NCBI GenBank assembly: GCA_020722245.1
Contig: DYLE01000006.1
Span: forward strand, 1 to 26,715
DNA from: Desulfonema limicola
GTDB lineage: Bacteria > Desulfobacterota > Desulfobacteria > Desulfobacterales > Desulfosalsimonadaceae
DNA length: 26,715 nucleotides
Reading direction: 5' to 3'
The position numbers were made by a program, and so were the translations under genes. Shown here piece by piece: positions 1-8,406 of this stretch (the first letter of the stretch is position 1; each line of letters opens with the position of its first letter). Below the pieces are notes generated by a model. The model searched no databases, was not told where the DNA came from, and saw only the letters and a program-made list of their open reading frames with translations.

Positions 1-53
1 AAAATTTCGGCCCGGCCGAGAAAAAAATCGGGGTTTTCTGTCAGGCACTAATT

Positions 54-578
54 ATGACCTCACCGAAGCCAAACAAGTTCTTAAGGGTCAGCGTGAGCTT
101 TTGGGGCACCGGGCCGGACGAGGGGAAAAGCCTTCAGGATATCGTCAAGGAACACCCGGGCGGGAAGCTGACCATCCGGAAAAAACAAACCCCGCCGCTA
201 TCCCCGTCCCAGAAGTAAGTCTCCCCCCCATCGCCCTCGGCTGGTGTGGCTGCCGGGGGTATATCTATCTCTACCCCTGAACCCAACGAAATTGCGACTC
301 CTACGGAGCCCGCGCCCGAGCCGCGGCAAATGACTCCCAAGGAATATGTCAGCAGGAAGGTCGATCCGAATGCGATTGCCATCGCCAAGGCGTTCCACGA
401 CTGACTGTATCAACTGGAAATTACCATTCGCCTACTGGCGAACCCGGCATTTCTGGAGATGATGGCGGTCAACGGGAAATTGTGGTATCGGGCGGCAGGA
501 GATTTTTTGGGCAGCCGGTGGTTTGGTGGACAATCGTGGTCAAAAATGCCGGAGATGGAGAAGCCGGGCTTGTTTTAA
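54..578 (+). pseudogene. Decayed ORF with two in-frame stops
   Basis: A single reading frame runs from an ATG at 54 to a TAA at 576-578 and is interrupted only by a TAA at 216-218 and a TGA at 402-404; no frameshift is needed. The frame is also open from 54 back to the window edge, so the true start may lie outside. Between the stops the translation stays protein-like: a basic N-terminal part, a proline/serine/glutamate-rich linker (about 219-329), and a C-terminal part rich in aromatic and aliphatic residues, including LYQLEITIRLLANPAFLEMM. I do not recognise the family. The simplest reading is a gene inactivated by two point mutations. A separate product from the ATG at 330 is possible but has no Shine-Dalgarno sequence. 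It lies just beyond the 3' end of tRNA-Thr, a common integration site, so it may be a remnant of an integrated element (inference). Confidence 0.5.
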
Positions 579-740
579 CCCCGAATTTTTTTTGTTGTTT
601 ATGGCTTTTATTATAGGATAATTTCTGCCTCGAAAAATGTCAGGCCGGGATGTTTGGAATGTGGTCAAGTTTTTGATTTTTTCCGTGCGGAAGGAATTTG
701 GAAAGAAACTTACAAATTCTTAAAATTACTGAAAAATTTT

Positions 741-816
741 TGGAGCCGACGGGGGGACTCGAACCCTCTACCTGCTGATTACGAATCAGCTGCTCTACCG
801 GATGAGCTACGTCGGC
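741..816 (-). tRNA. tRNA-Thr (anticodon CGT)
   Basis: Read on the minus strand this 76-nt segment folds as a complete cloverleaf. The 7-bp acceptor stem is GCCGACG paired with CGTCGGC, the D-arm contains TAGCTC...GAGC, the anticodon stem is GCTGA/TCAGC around the loop TTCGTAA, and the T-loop is GGTTCGAGTCC. The anticodon CGT lies at 783-781 and reads ACG threonine codons. The CCA end is encoded at 743-741 and the discriminator base is T. The body resembles the E. coli thrW type from memory. No clear terminator hairpin follows. Confidence 0.95.
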
Positions 817-839
817 GCAGCCTTTTTTGAACGCTTACC

Positions 840-868
840 TCCCTAACACAGTCCGGGACCGCCGTCAA
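840..868 (-). promoter_or_regulatory. Putative sigma70 promoter of tRNA-Thr
   Basis: On the minus strand TTGACG (868-863) is followed after exactly 17 nt by TAGGGA (845-840). Transcription would begin about 15-20 nt before the mature tRNA-Thr 5' end at 816. The -35 box is one mismatch from consensus; the -10 box is weaker, which is common for GC-rich stable RNA promoters. Confidence 0.5.
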
Positions 869-960
869 GTGTTTAACTGTCGTAATTAACCGGCAAACGG
901 CGGGTAGAGGAAACAGACGGGTACTTCCGTATTGTCGAATTTTTTTGAATCGGAAAAGGA

Positions 961-3900
961 ATGCGGTCTTTGCAGAGCACGGCAATGAACCGGCCTTTGG
1001 GGAGCCGGAAGATTCAATCCGTGATTGAGTTCCTTAAACAGGATCAAAAACGGGTGGAATGCGCCGGGATCAGCGGCGCGGAGCGGGCCTATCTTTTTTC
1101 CTGCCTGGTCAGCCATGTTCAAGGGCCGGTTTGTCTTGTTCTGCCGACGCAGAAGTCCTGCGAGGTTTTTGCCCAGGATCTCGGATTTTTTGCAGGTCCT
1201 CATACCCCGGAGGTTGTTATATTTCCCCCTTACCACATCTCCCCTTTTACCCCCGTCGCCTATCATCATGAGACCGCGGCGCAAAGAGTCCGAATCCTTT
1301 ATCAAATGGCGGCGAGCAGTACGCCCAGGATTGTCCTGATCCCGGTGGAAGCCCTGCTTCATCGGCTGATCCCCAAACAGAGGCTTTGCGATTATGCCGA
1401 GCTGCTGATGAAAGGGGAGGACACGGACCGGGAGCAACTCATTCAAAAATTAAACGCCGGCGGCTATACCCAGGTGACGCTGGTCGAGGAGCACGGCGAG
1501 TATTCCGTGAGGGGCGGCGTCATGGATATCTACTCCCCCATGTACGCGGATCCGGTGCGGATCGAGATGTATGGGGACACCATCGATTCCATTCGGTTTT
1601 TCTCTTCCTCGACCCAGAGAAGCACGGCGGAGATCGATGAGGCGGTCATCCTTCCGGCCCGGGAGGCCGTGCTGGACCGTGAAGATATGCAGCGGGTCAT
1701 CGGACGGATGCGGGCATATGCCCATACCGCTGAAGAATTCGCCGCCGGCGCGGATACCCTGATCCAGCGGATTCTTCGCGAAGGCGTTTTTCCAGGGATG
1801 GAGGGGCTTCTGCCGTTGATCTACGAACGCACCGATACGGTTTTTGATTATGCTTCAAAGACCACCCTCTGGGCGCAGGCTGATTCCAGTGAAATTCATA
1901 AGCAGGCCATCGCCAAAGAAGATCTGGTGGTACGAGACTATATGACCGCCCAAAAAGACGGTCGGTTCTGTCTGAAGCCGGACATGCTCTACCAGGACTG
2001 GCGGTCCACCCACGGTTGGCTTGAAGAAAACTGCCGGCTGAGTTTTTGTGAGATTTTCTCGGGCTCTGCTTTCGGCGAGGACCCAAAGGCTTTTGCGGTT
2101 CTGTTTTCAGTAAGGGACAACACCGAGATTTCCGCGAAACTGGCCAGCGGAAAAAAAGATGAGGCGGCCTTGCTTCCCCTTGCCGAATGGATTTTTGAAA
2201 AACAGGACGCTGGGTATGTGACGGTTCTGGTCTGCGGCACCCAAAGCCAGGCGGCAAGGCTTCAGTCCCTGCTTGAGCCTTACGGCGTCAGCGCTGTTTT
2301 GAAGGACGAAGGCTTTCATGGGATCAAAGCATCAACCCGGAAGACCCATATATGCATCGGAAGGCTCTCCGGCGGGTTTGTCTGGGATGAGGAGTCCCTG
2401 GCCATTCTTACCGAGGAAGAGATCTTCGGGGCGAAATCAGGGCGAACTGAGAAAAAACGCAAACGCGGGAAAATTTCCACCGAGCTGTTTGATTTTTCCG
2501 ATTTGAACCTTAATGATCTTGTGGTGCATCGCGAACACGGTATCGGCGTTTATCAGGGGCTCAAGAGGTTGAGGGTGGAAGGAGTGGTCAATGACTTCCT
2601 GCTGATTGAATACCAGGATCAGGACCGGCTTTATATTCCGGTGGACCGCCTGGATATGGTTTCCAAATACATGGGGGTGGACGGGGTCACGCCCGTCATC
2701 GACCGGCTGGGCGGGAAATCCTGGCAGCGGGTCCGGGAGAAGGCGAAAAAATCGGTGGAAAAAATCGCCGATGAGCTTCTGACGCTTTACGCCGCTCGAA
2801 AGGTGATGAAAGGGCATGCCTATTCCCCCACAGACGCCTATGTCAAGGAGTTTGAGGCCGGCTTCCCGTATGAGGAAACCCCCGACCAGCTTCAGGCGAT
2901 CGAGGACGTGATGGAGGACATGGAGGATCCAAGCCCCATGGATCGCTTAATCTGCGGGGATGTGGGGTATGGAAAGACCGAGGTCGCCCTGAGGGCTTCT
3001 TTTAAGGCGGTTTATGACGGCAAGCAGGTGGCCGTCCTGGTGCCGACCACCCTTTTGGCCGAGCAGCATTATACGACCTTTTCCCAGCGTTTTGCGCGGT
3101 ATCCGGTGAAAATCGATTGCCTGAGCCGTTTTCGCACCAAAAAACAGCAGAAGGAGATCCTGGAGCGGCTGAATCAGGGCAAAACCGACATCATCATCGG
3201 CACCCATCGTCTTTTGCAGAAGGACGTCCGGTTCAAGGACCTGGGCCTGATCATCATCGACGAGGAACAGCGGTTCGGGGTGAAACATAAGGAAAAGCTG
3301 AAAAAAATGAGAAACACCGTGGACGTGCTTTCCATGACCGCCACTCCGATTCCGCGCACCCTGCACATGTCGCTGCTCGGCATACGGGATATCAGCGTGA
3401 TCCAGACCCCGCCGGAGCTGAGGCGATCCATTATTTCGTATATCTCCGAATTCAGTCCCGCCGTGATTGTCGAGGCGGTCCGCAAGGAGCTGGCTCGAAA
3501 GGGGCAGATATTTTTTATCCACAACAACATTCACAACATCTGGAACATGGCGGGCTATCTTCAGCAGCTGGTGCCGGAAATTCGTCTGGGCGTGGCCCAC
3601 GGCAGGCTGGGGGAGGATGAGCTTGAGCAGGTGATGTACCGGTTTTTAAACCGGGAGATCGATATGCTGGTCAGCACGGCCATCGTGGAGTCCGGCCTGG
3701 ATATCCCCAACGCCAACACGATGATCATCAACCGGGCCGACCGGTTCGGGCTGGCACAGATTTACCAGCTTCGCGGCCGGGTGGGGCGTTCCGACGAGCA
3801 GGCCTACGCCTACCTGTTTGTGCCCAAGGAATCGGCTCTGTCCCGGGACGCTCAAAAAAGGCTGAAGGTGCTCATGGCGCACAACGATCTGGGCGCCGGA

Positions 3901-4515
3901 TTTCAGATCGCCATGAGCGATTTGAAGATCAGGGGCGGGGGGGCCGCCCTGGGCGTGGAGCAGTCCGGGCATATCGCAGCGGTGGGGTATGACCTGTTTT
4001 TAGGTTTGCTGGAGGAGGCGGTGGCCCGGTTAAAGGGGGAGCCTGTCGTGGAAAACCTGGAGCCGGAAATCAATGTGCCTTTGTCCGTCTTCATCCCTGA
4101 ATCCTACATTCCGGATATCGATCAGCGGCTTCTGGCCTATCGAAGGCTGTCCCGAATGAAACAGTTGAAAGAGATCGCCGATTTTAAGCGTGAACTGGTC
4201 GACCGGTATGGAAGACTGCCTCAAGAGGCCATCCATCTTCTGCTTAAAATCATGCTGAAGGTTTTGTGCATCAACGCGGGGGTTAAAAAGCTCGATTTAA
4301 CCGATGGGTTTGTTTTTCTTTCTTTCTCGCCTCTTCATCAAAAAAATCCCCTCGGCGTGACAGCGCTTGCCCAATCCCATCCAGATCGTTTTGTATTGAC
4401 CTCCGAGGGGGGGTTGCGGATTAAGCTTAACCACCGCAAAATAGAGGGGGCCATGGCGGAAGCCAAAAACCTTTTGATCGATATCGCAGGATCTGTTAAT
4501 AATCAGAAAACATAA
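961..4515 (+). CDS. mfd: Transcription-repair coupling factor Mfd
   Basis: This 1184-residue protein has the full Mfd architecture and usual length. The N-terminal third is the UvrB-homology module that recruits UvrA. A CarD-like RNA polymerase interaction domain follows at about 510-580 (FSDLNLNDLVVHREHGIGVY). The RecG-like motor carries Walker A GDVGYGKT near 666-673, the DEEQ box at 767-770 and motif III SMTATPIPRT, and the C-terminal TRCF domain contains IRGGGAALGVEQSGH. Mfd is a cytoplasmic ATP-dependent translocase that removes stalled RNA polymerase and brings UvrAB to the lesion. Start choice is uncertain: the AAGGA just before the ATG at 961 is too close to use, and would be better spaced for the in-frame TTG at 970; an ATG at 985 is also possible. 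Its TAA stop is part of the Shine-Dalgarno region of the next gene, suggesting co-transcription. Confidence 0.97.
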   Translation: MRSLQSTAMNRPLGSRKIQSVIEFLKQDQKRVECAGISGAERAYLFSCLVSHVQGPVCLVLPTQKSCEVFAQDLGFFAGPHTPEVVIFPPYHISPFTPVAYHHETAAQRVRILYQMAASSTPRIVLIPVEALLHRLIPKQRLCDYAELLMKGEDTDREQLIQKLNAGGYTQVTLVEEHGEYSVRGGVMDIYSPMYADPVRIEMYGDTIDSIRFFSSSTQRSTAEIDEAVILPAREAVLDREDMQRVIGRMRAYAHTAEEFAAGADTLIQRILREGVFPGMEGLLPLIYERTDTVFDYASKTTLWAQADSSEIHKQAIAKEDLVVRDYMTAQKDGRFCLKPDMLYQDWRSTHGWLEENCRLSFCEIFSGSAFGEDPKAFAVLFSVRDNTEISAKLASGKKDEAALLPLAEWIFEKQDAGYVTVLVCGTQSQAARLQSLLEPYGVSAVLKDEGFHGIKASTRKTHICIGRLSGGFVWDEESLAILTEEEIFGAKSGRTEKKRKRGKISTELFDFSDLNLNDLVVHREHGIGVYQGLKRLRVEGVVNDFLLIEYQDQDRLYIPVDRLDMVSKYMGVDGVTPVIDRLGGKSWQRVREKAKKSVEKIADELLTLYAARKVMKGHAYSPTDAYVKEFEAGFPYEETPDQLQAIEDVMEDMEDPSPMDRLICGDVGYGKTEVALRASFKAVYDGKQVAVLVPTTLLAEQHYTTFSQRFARYPVKIDCLSRFRTKKQQKEILERLNQGKTDIIIGTHRLLQKDVRFKDLGLIIIDEEQRFGVKHKEKLKKMRNTVDVLSMTATPIPRTLHMSLLGIRDISVIQTPPELRRSIISYISEFSPAVIVEAVRKELARKGQIFFIHNNIHNIWNMAGYLQQLVPEIRLGVAHGRLGEDELEQVMYRFLNREIDMLVSTAIVESGLDIPNANTMIINRADRFGLAQIYQLRGRVGRSDEQAYAYLFVPKESALSRDAQKRLKVLMAHNDLGAGFQIAMSDLKIRGGGAALGVEQSGHIAAVGYDLFLGLLEEAVARLKGEPVVENLEPEINVPLSVFIPESYIPDIDQRLLAYRRLSRMKQLKEIADFKRELVDRYGRLPQEAIHLLLKIMLKVLCINAGVKKLDLTDGFVFLSFSPLHQKNPLGVTALAQSHPDRFVLTSEGGLRIKLNHRKIEGAMAEAKNLLIDIAGSVNNQKT

Positions 4516-4526
4516 AGGAATACGGC

Positions 4527-5549
4527 ATGTATCGAAACCCCGTCAAAACAGAAAAAGCAACGAAAAAAGGCGCGCCTGCGGTGATCGGAATGATTGTCTT
4601 TCTGTTTGTTTTAACCGCCGGAGCGATGCAGACCTGCGCTGGCGCAGAGGTTGTGGATCGGATTGTCGCTGTGGTCAATGACGACATCATCACGCTCTCT
4701 GAGCTTAACAAGGCGTTTGCGCCCTATGAGGCGCAGATCCGGGCCCACGGGTATTCGCCCATCGAGGAGCAGGAGGTTATCTATAATCAGCGAATGGAGA
4801 TGCTAAACGATCTGATTGAGGATAAGCTGGCGGATCAGGAAATCGAAAGCGCCGGCATCATGGTCGGCGAAGAGGAGATTGATAACGCCATTGAACAGAT
4901 CAAGGCCATCAACCGGTACACGGATGAGGACCTTCGGCAGGGGTTGATGGCCACCGGCATGGATATGCCCCGGTACCGGGAAGAAATCAAAAAACAGATA
5001 CTTCGAACCAAGCTGGTCAACTACCGGATCAAGTCGAATATCGTCATCACCAAAACCGAGATCAAGACCTACTATGACGACCATATCGCGGAGTATTCCC
5101 CTCAGAAACAGTACCTGCTGAAAAATATTTTTTTACCTTACCCTGCGGTTTTAGAGGATGGAACCCAGGAGGCGATGCAAGCTCGAATGGAGACGATTCT
5201 TTCTGAACTTTCCCAGGGTGTCTCTTTTGAGGAAGCAGCCAAAAAATACTCCCAGGCGCCCAACGCCCAGGACGGCGGAGCCCTCGGGCTTTTTCGCATA
5301 GATGAGCTTTCCGAAAACATTCGGACCGCGGTGCAGGAACTGAAGCAAGGGGAGTTTTCTCCTGTTGTTGAGACCGATCAGGGATATCAGATCTTCTATG
5401 TGGAACGGATTGATGATGTGCCCGGGAAATCCCTGGATGAGGCGTCCGATGAGATCCTGAAACTCCTCTACGACCAGGCCGTAAATGAAAAATTTAGCGC
5501 CTGGATCGAAGAGCTTCGCAAAAACGCCGACATCAAGATAATCAGGTAA
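4527..5549 (+). CDS. SurA-like periplasmic peptidyl-prolyl isomerase
   Basis: A 340-residue secreted protein. Residues 1-16 are basic, residues 17-37 hydrophobic, and AGA-E at 38-41 is a good signal peptidase I site; there is no proper lipobox. The mature part starts with a SurA N-terminal chaperone domain (EVVDRIVAVVNDDIITLSEL) and continues into one parvulin/PPIC rotamase domain at about 190-300, containing the typical GGALGLFRIDEL and GYQIFYVERI segments. E. coli SurA has two parvulin domains, so this is the single-domain form common outside gammaproteobacteria. The likely role is folding of outer-membrane proteins in the periplasm. The Shine-Dalgarno AAAGGA at 4513-4518 overlaps the mfd stop, with an 8-nt spacer to the ATG. 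Which SurA/PrsA subtype it is cannot be settled by eye, so no gene symbol is given. Confidence 0.88.
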   Translation: MYRNPVKTEKATKKGAPAVIGMIVFLFVLTAGAMQTCAGAEVVDRIVAVVNDDIITLSELNKAFAPYEAQIRAHGYSPIEEQEVIYNQRMEMLNDLIEDKLADQEIESAGIMVGEEEIDNAIEQIKAINRYTDEDLRQGLMATGMDMPRYREEIKKQILRTKLVNYRIKSNIVITKTEIKTYYDDHIAEYSPQKQYLLKNIFLPYPAVLEDGTQEAMQARMETILSELSQGVSFEEAAKKYSQAPNAQDGGALGLFRIDELSENIRTAVQELKQGEFSPVVETDQGYQIFYVERIDDVPGKSLDEASDEILKLLYDQAVNEKFSAWIEELRKNADIKIIR

Positions 5550-5559
5550 TCGGCCGCTG

Positions 5560-6333
5560 ATGCCCCAGACCATGCCTGTTTTTTCGACCCCCGCCATTTT
5601 GCTTAAAAGGATACCCCACGGCGATTACGACCTGATCCTCACCTTTTTGACGCAAGCGCAGGGCAGGCTTACCGTCATCGCCAAGAATGCGCAAAAAAGC
5701 CGAAAGCGTTTTTCGGGGGTTCTGGAGCTTTTTTCCCTGTTAAACCTGGTCTGCACAAAATCCCGCGGCCGCGGAATGCCTGTCTTGCAGGAGGCTTCAC
5801 TGGAAAACCCGTTTGCGGATATCCGGGGGCATATTAAAAAAACCGCCTATGCCAGCTACTGGGCGGAGCTGTTGAACCTGTGGCTTGAGGAGGGAAAGCC
5901 TCAGCCTCGAACTTATGAGTTGTTTGCATCCTGCCTGAATTGGCTGGATGCCGGTGAGATTTCCGAAGAGGCGGCAAGCATTATTTTTCAGATGCAATTT
6001 TTGAGCCTGTCGGGTCTTTCCCCCCATTTGACCGCCTGCTGCCGCTGCGGAAACCGACTGGAGAATTTTCGCGGGGAGCGACTGATTTTCGAACTTGCAA
6101 AGGGTGGTCTGGTATGCCAATTATGTGCGACAGCCGTTTCCTCCCGGCTGTCCCTTTCTAGAGGAACGGTGAAGCAACTTTTGTGGGTTCAAAACAACCC
6201 CATAAAAAAAATCAGGCGGCTTCGTTTCAGCCGCCCGGCGCTGTCAGAAGGACTTGAATTTTTGGAAAAATTTGTGCCGTATCATCTGGGAAAGGAGCCC
6301 AAAAGCTTAAGGTTTTTAAAAGGCCTTCGGTGA
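5560..6333 (+). CDS. recO: DNA repair protein RecO
   Basis: A 257-residue protein of typical RecO length. The N-terminal OB-fold has the family signature FSTPAILLKRIPHGDYDLIL followed by GRLTVIAKNAQKSRKRFSG. The C-terminal helical part contains a four-cysteine zinc site, CCRCGN and, about 35 residues later, CQLC. RecO binds single-stranded DNA and SSB and, with RecR and RecF, loads RecA at gaps. It begins only 10 nt after the SurA-like gene, and its stop TGA overlaps the upstream possible start of the next gene. No convincing Shine-Dalgarno is seen; an alternative ATG at 5572 would trim four residues and is closer to typical RecO N-termini. Confidence 0.93.
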   Translation: MPQTMPVFSTPAILLKRIPHGDYDLILTFLTQAQGRLTVIAKNAQKSRKRFSGVLELFSLLNLVCTKSRGRGMPVLQEASLENPFADIRGHIKKTAYASYWAELLNLWLEEGKPQPRTYELFASCLNWLDAGEISEEAASIIFQMQFLSLSGLSPHLTACCRCGNRLENFRGERLIFELAKGGLVCQLCATAVSSRLSLSRGTVKQLLWVQNNPIKKIRRLRFSRPALSEGLEFLEKFVPYHLGKEPKSLRFLKGLR

Positions 6334-6368
6334 TGTTTTTGACCGGATCGAAGCGGTTGGAGCCATTT

Positions 6369-7424
6369 ATGGAAAAACAGGTTCATGAAATACGAGACGC
6401 GCAACCCATCGCGGCAAGCGCCCCCTGTCGTCTGGACATGGGCGGGACTCTCGACCTTGCCACCTTCTACTACCCCTTGGCCCATCTTCAACCGACCACC
6501 TTTAACATCGCCGTGGATTTGCGCACCCGGGTGAGCATTGATTCTTTGGAAAAAGGCCGGATCAAGGTTTCCTCCGAAGGGTTTGAGTCCTGCGAATACC
6601 CCATAGATGAGCTTCCGTTTGATCATCCTTTAGGGCTTGTCTTTGCCATCGCCGCTCATTTTCGAATCGACGGCATCCATATCCATATCGCCTCGTCCTC
6701 ACCGCCCAGGAGCGCCCTGGGAGGTTCCTCCTCTGCTGCGGTCGCCCTGATCGGGGCGTTTAATCGGCTCCTGGCAAGGCTGGGTCGGCCCGTGATTTCT
6801 TTTGAACGCATCCCCCTTCTGGCGCACGCCATCGAAGAGAGCGTGGCGGGCGTTCCCTGCGGGCTTCAGGATCAGCTGGCCGCCGCCTACGGAGGGATCC
6901 ACGCATGGACCTGGAGGGGAAAAGCAGCCATCGATGAATTTACCCGGTCAGCCCTTTTGAGCGCAGACGGGTACGGCAATCTGAAGAAGCACCTGCTGCT
7001 TGCCTACTGCGGCATTCCCCATCAATCCCGGGATATCAACAGCCGGTGGGTCAGGCAGTTTCTTTCCGGAAAGAACAGAAACAAGTGGGTGGAAATCATA
7101 AGCTGCACAAACGCCTTTATTCAGGCCTTTCTGGCGTCGGATTTTGCGGAGGCCGGCCGGCTGATGAACCGGGAAACAGGCATCCGTATGGAGATGACCC
7201 CGGAGGTTTTGGATGATACGGGAAAAAAACTGTTTGATGCGGCGCTGACGCATCATTGCGGGGCCCGTTTTACCGGCGCCGGCGGCGGCGGCTGCCTTTG
7301 GGCCCTGGGGGAGGCGCAGGATATTTCAGGTCTTGCGCCGGTATGGAAGACGATTCTGTCGAACAGCCCCGGCGGGAGATTGCTGAACTTCAGCGTGGAT
7401 GCGGTGGGTCTTCAGGAGGGTTGA
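6369..7424 (+). CDS. GHMP-family sugar kinase (HddA/galactokinase-like)
   Basis: With the start at ATG 6369 (GGAG at 6359-6362, 6-nt spacer) this is a 351-residue GHMP kinase. GTG at 6330 or ATG at 6333, overlapping the recO stop, are alternatives without a good ribosome site. Visible motifs are the N-terminal APCRLDMGGTLDL (18-30), the phosphate-binding loop PPRSALGGSSSAA (112-124), GLQDQLAAAYGG with candidate catalytic Asp168, and the C-terminal glycine loop FTGAGGGG. The GxQDQ motif is shared with heptose-7-phosphate kinase HddA and related sugar 1-kinases. The substrate cannot be told from sequence: a heptose phosphate, galactose or another sugar are all possible. No other sugar-nucleotide gene is nearby, so the housekeeping context gives no help. 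Fold confident, substrate not. Confidence 0.85.
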   Translation: MEKQVHEIRDAQPIAASAPCRLDMGGTLDLATFYYPLAHLQPTTFNIAVDLRTRVSIDSLEKGRIKVSSEGFESCEYPIDELPFDHPLGLVFAIAAHFRIDGIHIHIASSSPPRSALGGSSSAAVALIGAFNRLLARLGRPVISFERIPLLAHAIEESVAGVPCGLQDQLAAAYGGIHAWTWRGKAAIDEFTRSALLSADGYGNLKKHLLLAYCGIPHQSRDINSRWVRQFLSGKNRNKWVEIISCTNAFIQAFLASDFAEAGRLMNRETGIRMEMTPEVLDDTGKKLFDAALTHHCGARFTGAGGGGCLWALGEAQDISGLAPVWKTILSNSPGGRLLNFSVDAVGLQEG

Positions 7425-7488
7425 ATACCGGCGGTGTGTCAGCTGAAAAGGGAATCTGCGATCAACTCGTTTGAGTAAGGATGGAAAG

Positions 7489-8406
7489 ATGTATTTTCAG
7501 GATGTGATCCTTGGTCTTCAGAGGTTTTGGGCGAGGAAGGGGTGCGTACTGGTTCAGCCCTACGACATGGAGGTCGGCGCCGGCACCTTTCATCCCGCCA
7601 CCCTGCTCAGGGCGCTTGGGCCTGAGCCCTGGCATGTGGCCTATGTGCAGCCGTCTAGGCGCCCCACAGACGGTCGTTACGGCGAAAATCCTTACCGTCT
7701 ACAGCATTATTATCAGTTTCAGGTGATACTGAAGCCATCGCCCATCGATGTCCAGCAGCAGTACCTGCAAAGCCTTCGAGCTCTGGGGGTCAATCCCACG
7801 GCCCATGACATCCGTTTTGTCGAAGACGACTGGGAGTCCCCCACGCTCGGCGCGGCAGGCCTCGGCTGGGAGGTCTGGCTGGATGGAATGGAGATTTCCC
7901 AGTTTACCTATTTTCAGATGGCCGGCAGCATCGATGTGTATCCGGTATCCGTGGAAATCACCTATGGGCTTGAGCGGATCTGCATGTACCTTCAGGGCGT
8001 GGATAACGTGTTTGAGTTGAGATGGAACAAAAACCTCACCTATGGGGAGCTGTTCCACCAGCAGGAGGTGGAGCAGTCCGTCTATAACTTTGAGGCCGCT
8101 GACATCACGATGCTGTTGGACCTGTTCAAACACTATGAGGCCGAATCCAACCGCGTCATACAAAAGCGCCTGGTGATTCCGGCCTATGAATACTGCCTGA
8201 AATGTTCTCATGTGTTTAATCTTCTGGACGCCCGTGGGGCGATCAGCGTGACCGAGAGAACTGGCTATATCGCCCGGATCAGGAACCTGGCCAGGGCCTG
8301 CGCCGAAGCCTATGTGGCGCAAAGAAAGGAAATGGGTTTTCCTTTGATGAAATCGGATGGATTAACCTCCACTGAACCGGAAACCGTGTTACAGGAAAAA
8401 AGATGA
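7489..8406 (+). CDS. glyQ: Glycyl-tRNA synthetase alpha subunit
   Basis: A 305-residue class II aminoacyl-tRNA synthetase catalytic subunit of the bacterial alpha2beta2 GlyRS. The N-terminus MYFQDVILGLQRFWARKGC and the blocks QPYDMEVGAGTFHP, AYVQPSRRPTDGRYGENP and LQHYYQFQVILKPSP are near-diagnostic for GlyQ. Glycine activation takes place here and GlyS supplies tRNA recognition. The ATG at 7489 is chosen because AAGGA (7477-7481) sits 7 nt before it; a TTG at 7471 in the same frame would overlap this ribosome site. It overlaps glyS by 4 nt (ATGA), implying translational coupling and balanced subunit synthesis. A 64-nt gap separates it from the kinase gene, with no evident promoter or terminator. 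Confidence 0.97.
   Translation: MYFQDVILGLQRFWARKGCVLVQPYDMEVGAGTFHPATLLRALGPEPWHVAYVQPSRRPTDGRYGENPYRLQHYYQFQVILKPSPIDVQQQYLQSLRALGVNPTAHDIRFVEDDWESPTLGAAGLGWEVWLDGMEISQFTYFQMAGSIDVYPVSVEITYGLERICMYLQGVDNVFELRWNKNLTYGELFHQQEVEQSVYNFEAADITMLLDLFKHYEAESNRVIQKRLVIPAYEYCLKCSHVFNLLDARGAISVTERTGYIARIRNLARACAEAYVAQRKEMGFPLMKSDGLTSTEPETVLQEKR

Noticed and set aside
101..130. Weak similarity between GGGCCGGACGAGGGG and the tRNA-Thr 3' end, as a possible attachment-site duplicate
   Set aside because: Only a few scattered bases agree; no exact direct repeat of the tRNA end is present in 1-740, so an att site cannot be claimed.
681..692. TTCCGTGCGGAA hairpin downstream of tRNA-Thr as its terminator
   Set aside because: The stem is only 4-5 bp and no T-run follows it on the minus strand.
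886..1446. 186-codon minus-strand frame
   Set aside because: Lies largely antisense to mfd, which is certain; long opposite-strand frames are expected in this GC range.
1697..2257. Arg/Pro-rich 186-codon minus-strand frame
   Set aside because: Composition (Arg, Pro, Ser) is that of an antisense shadow, and it lies wholly within mfd.
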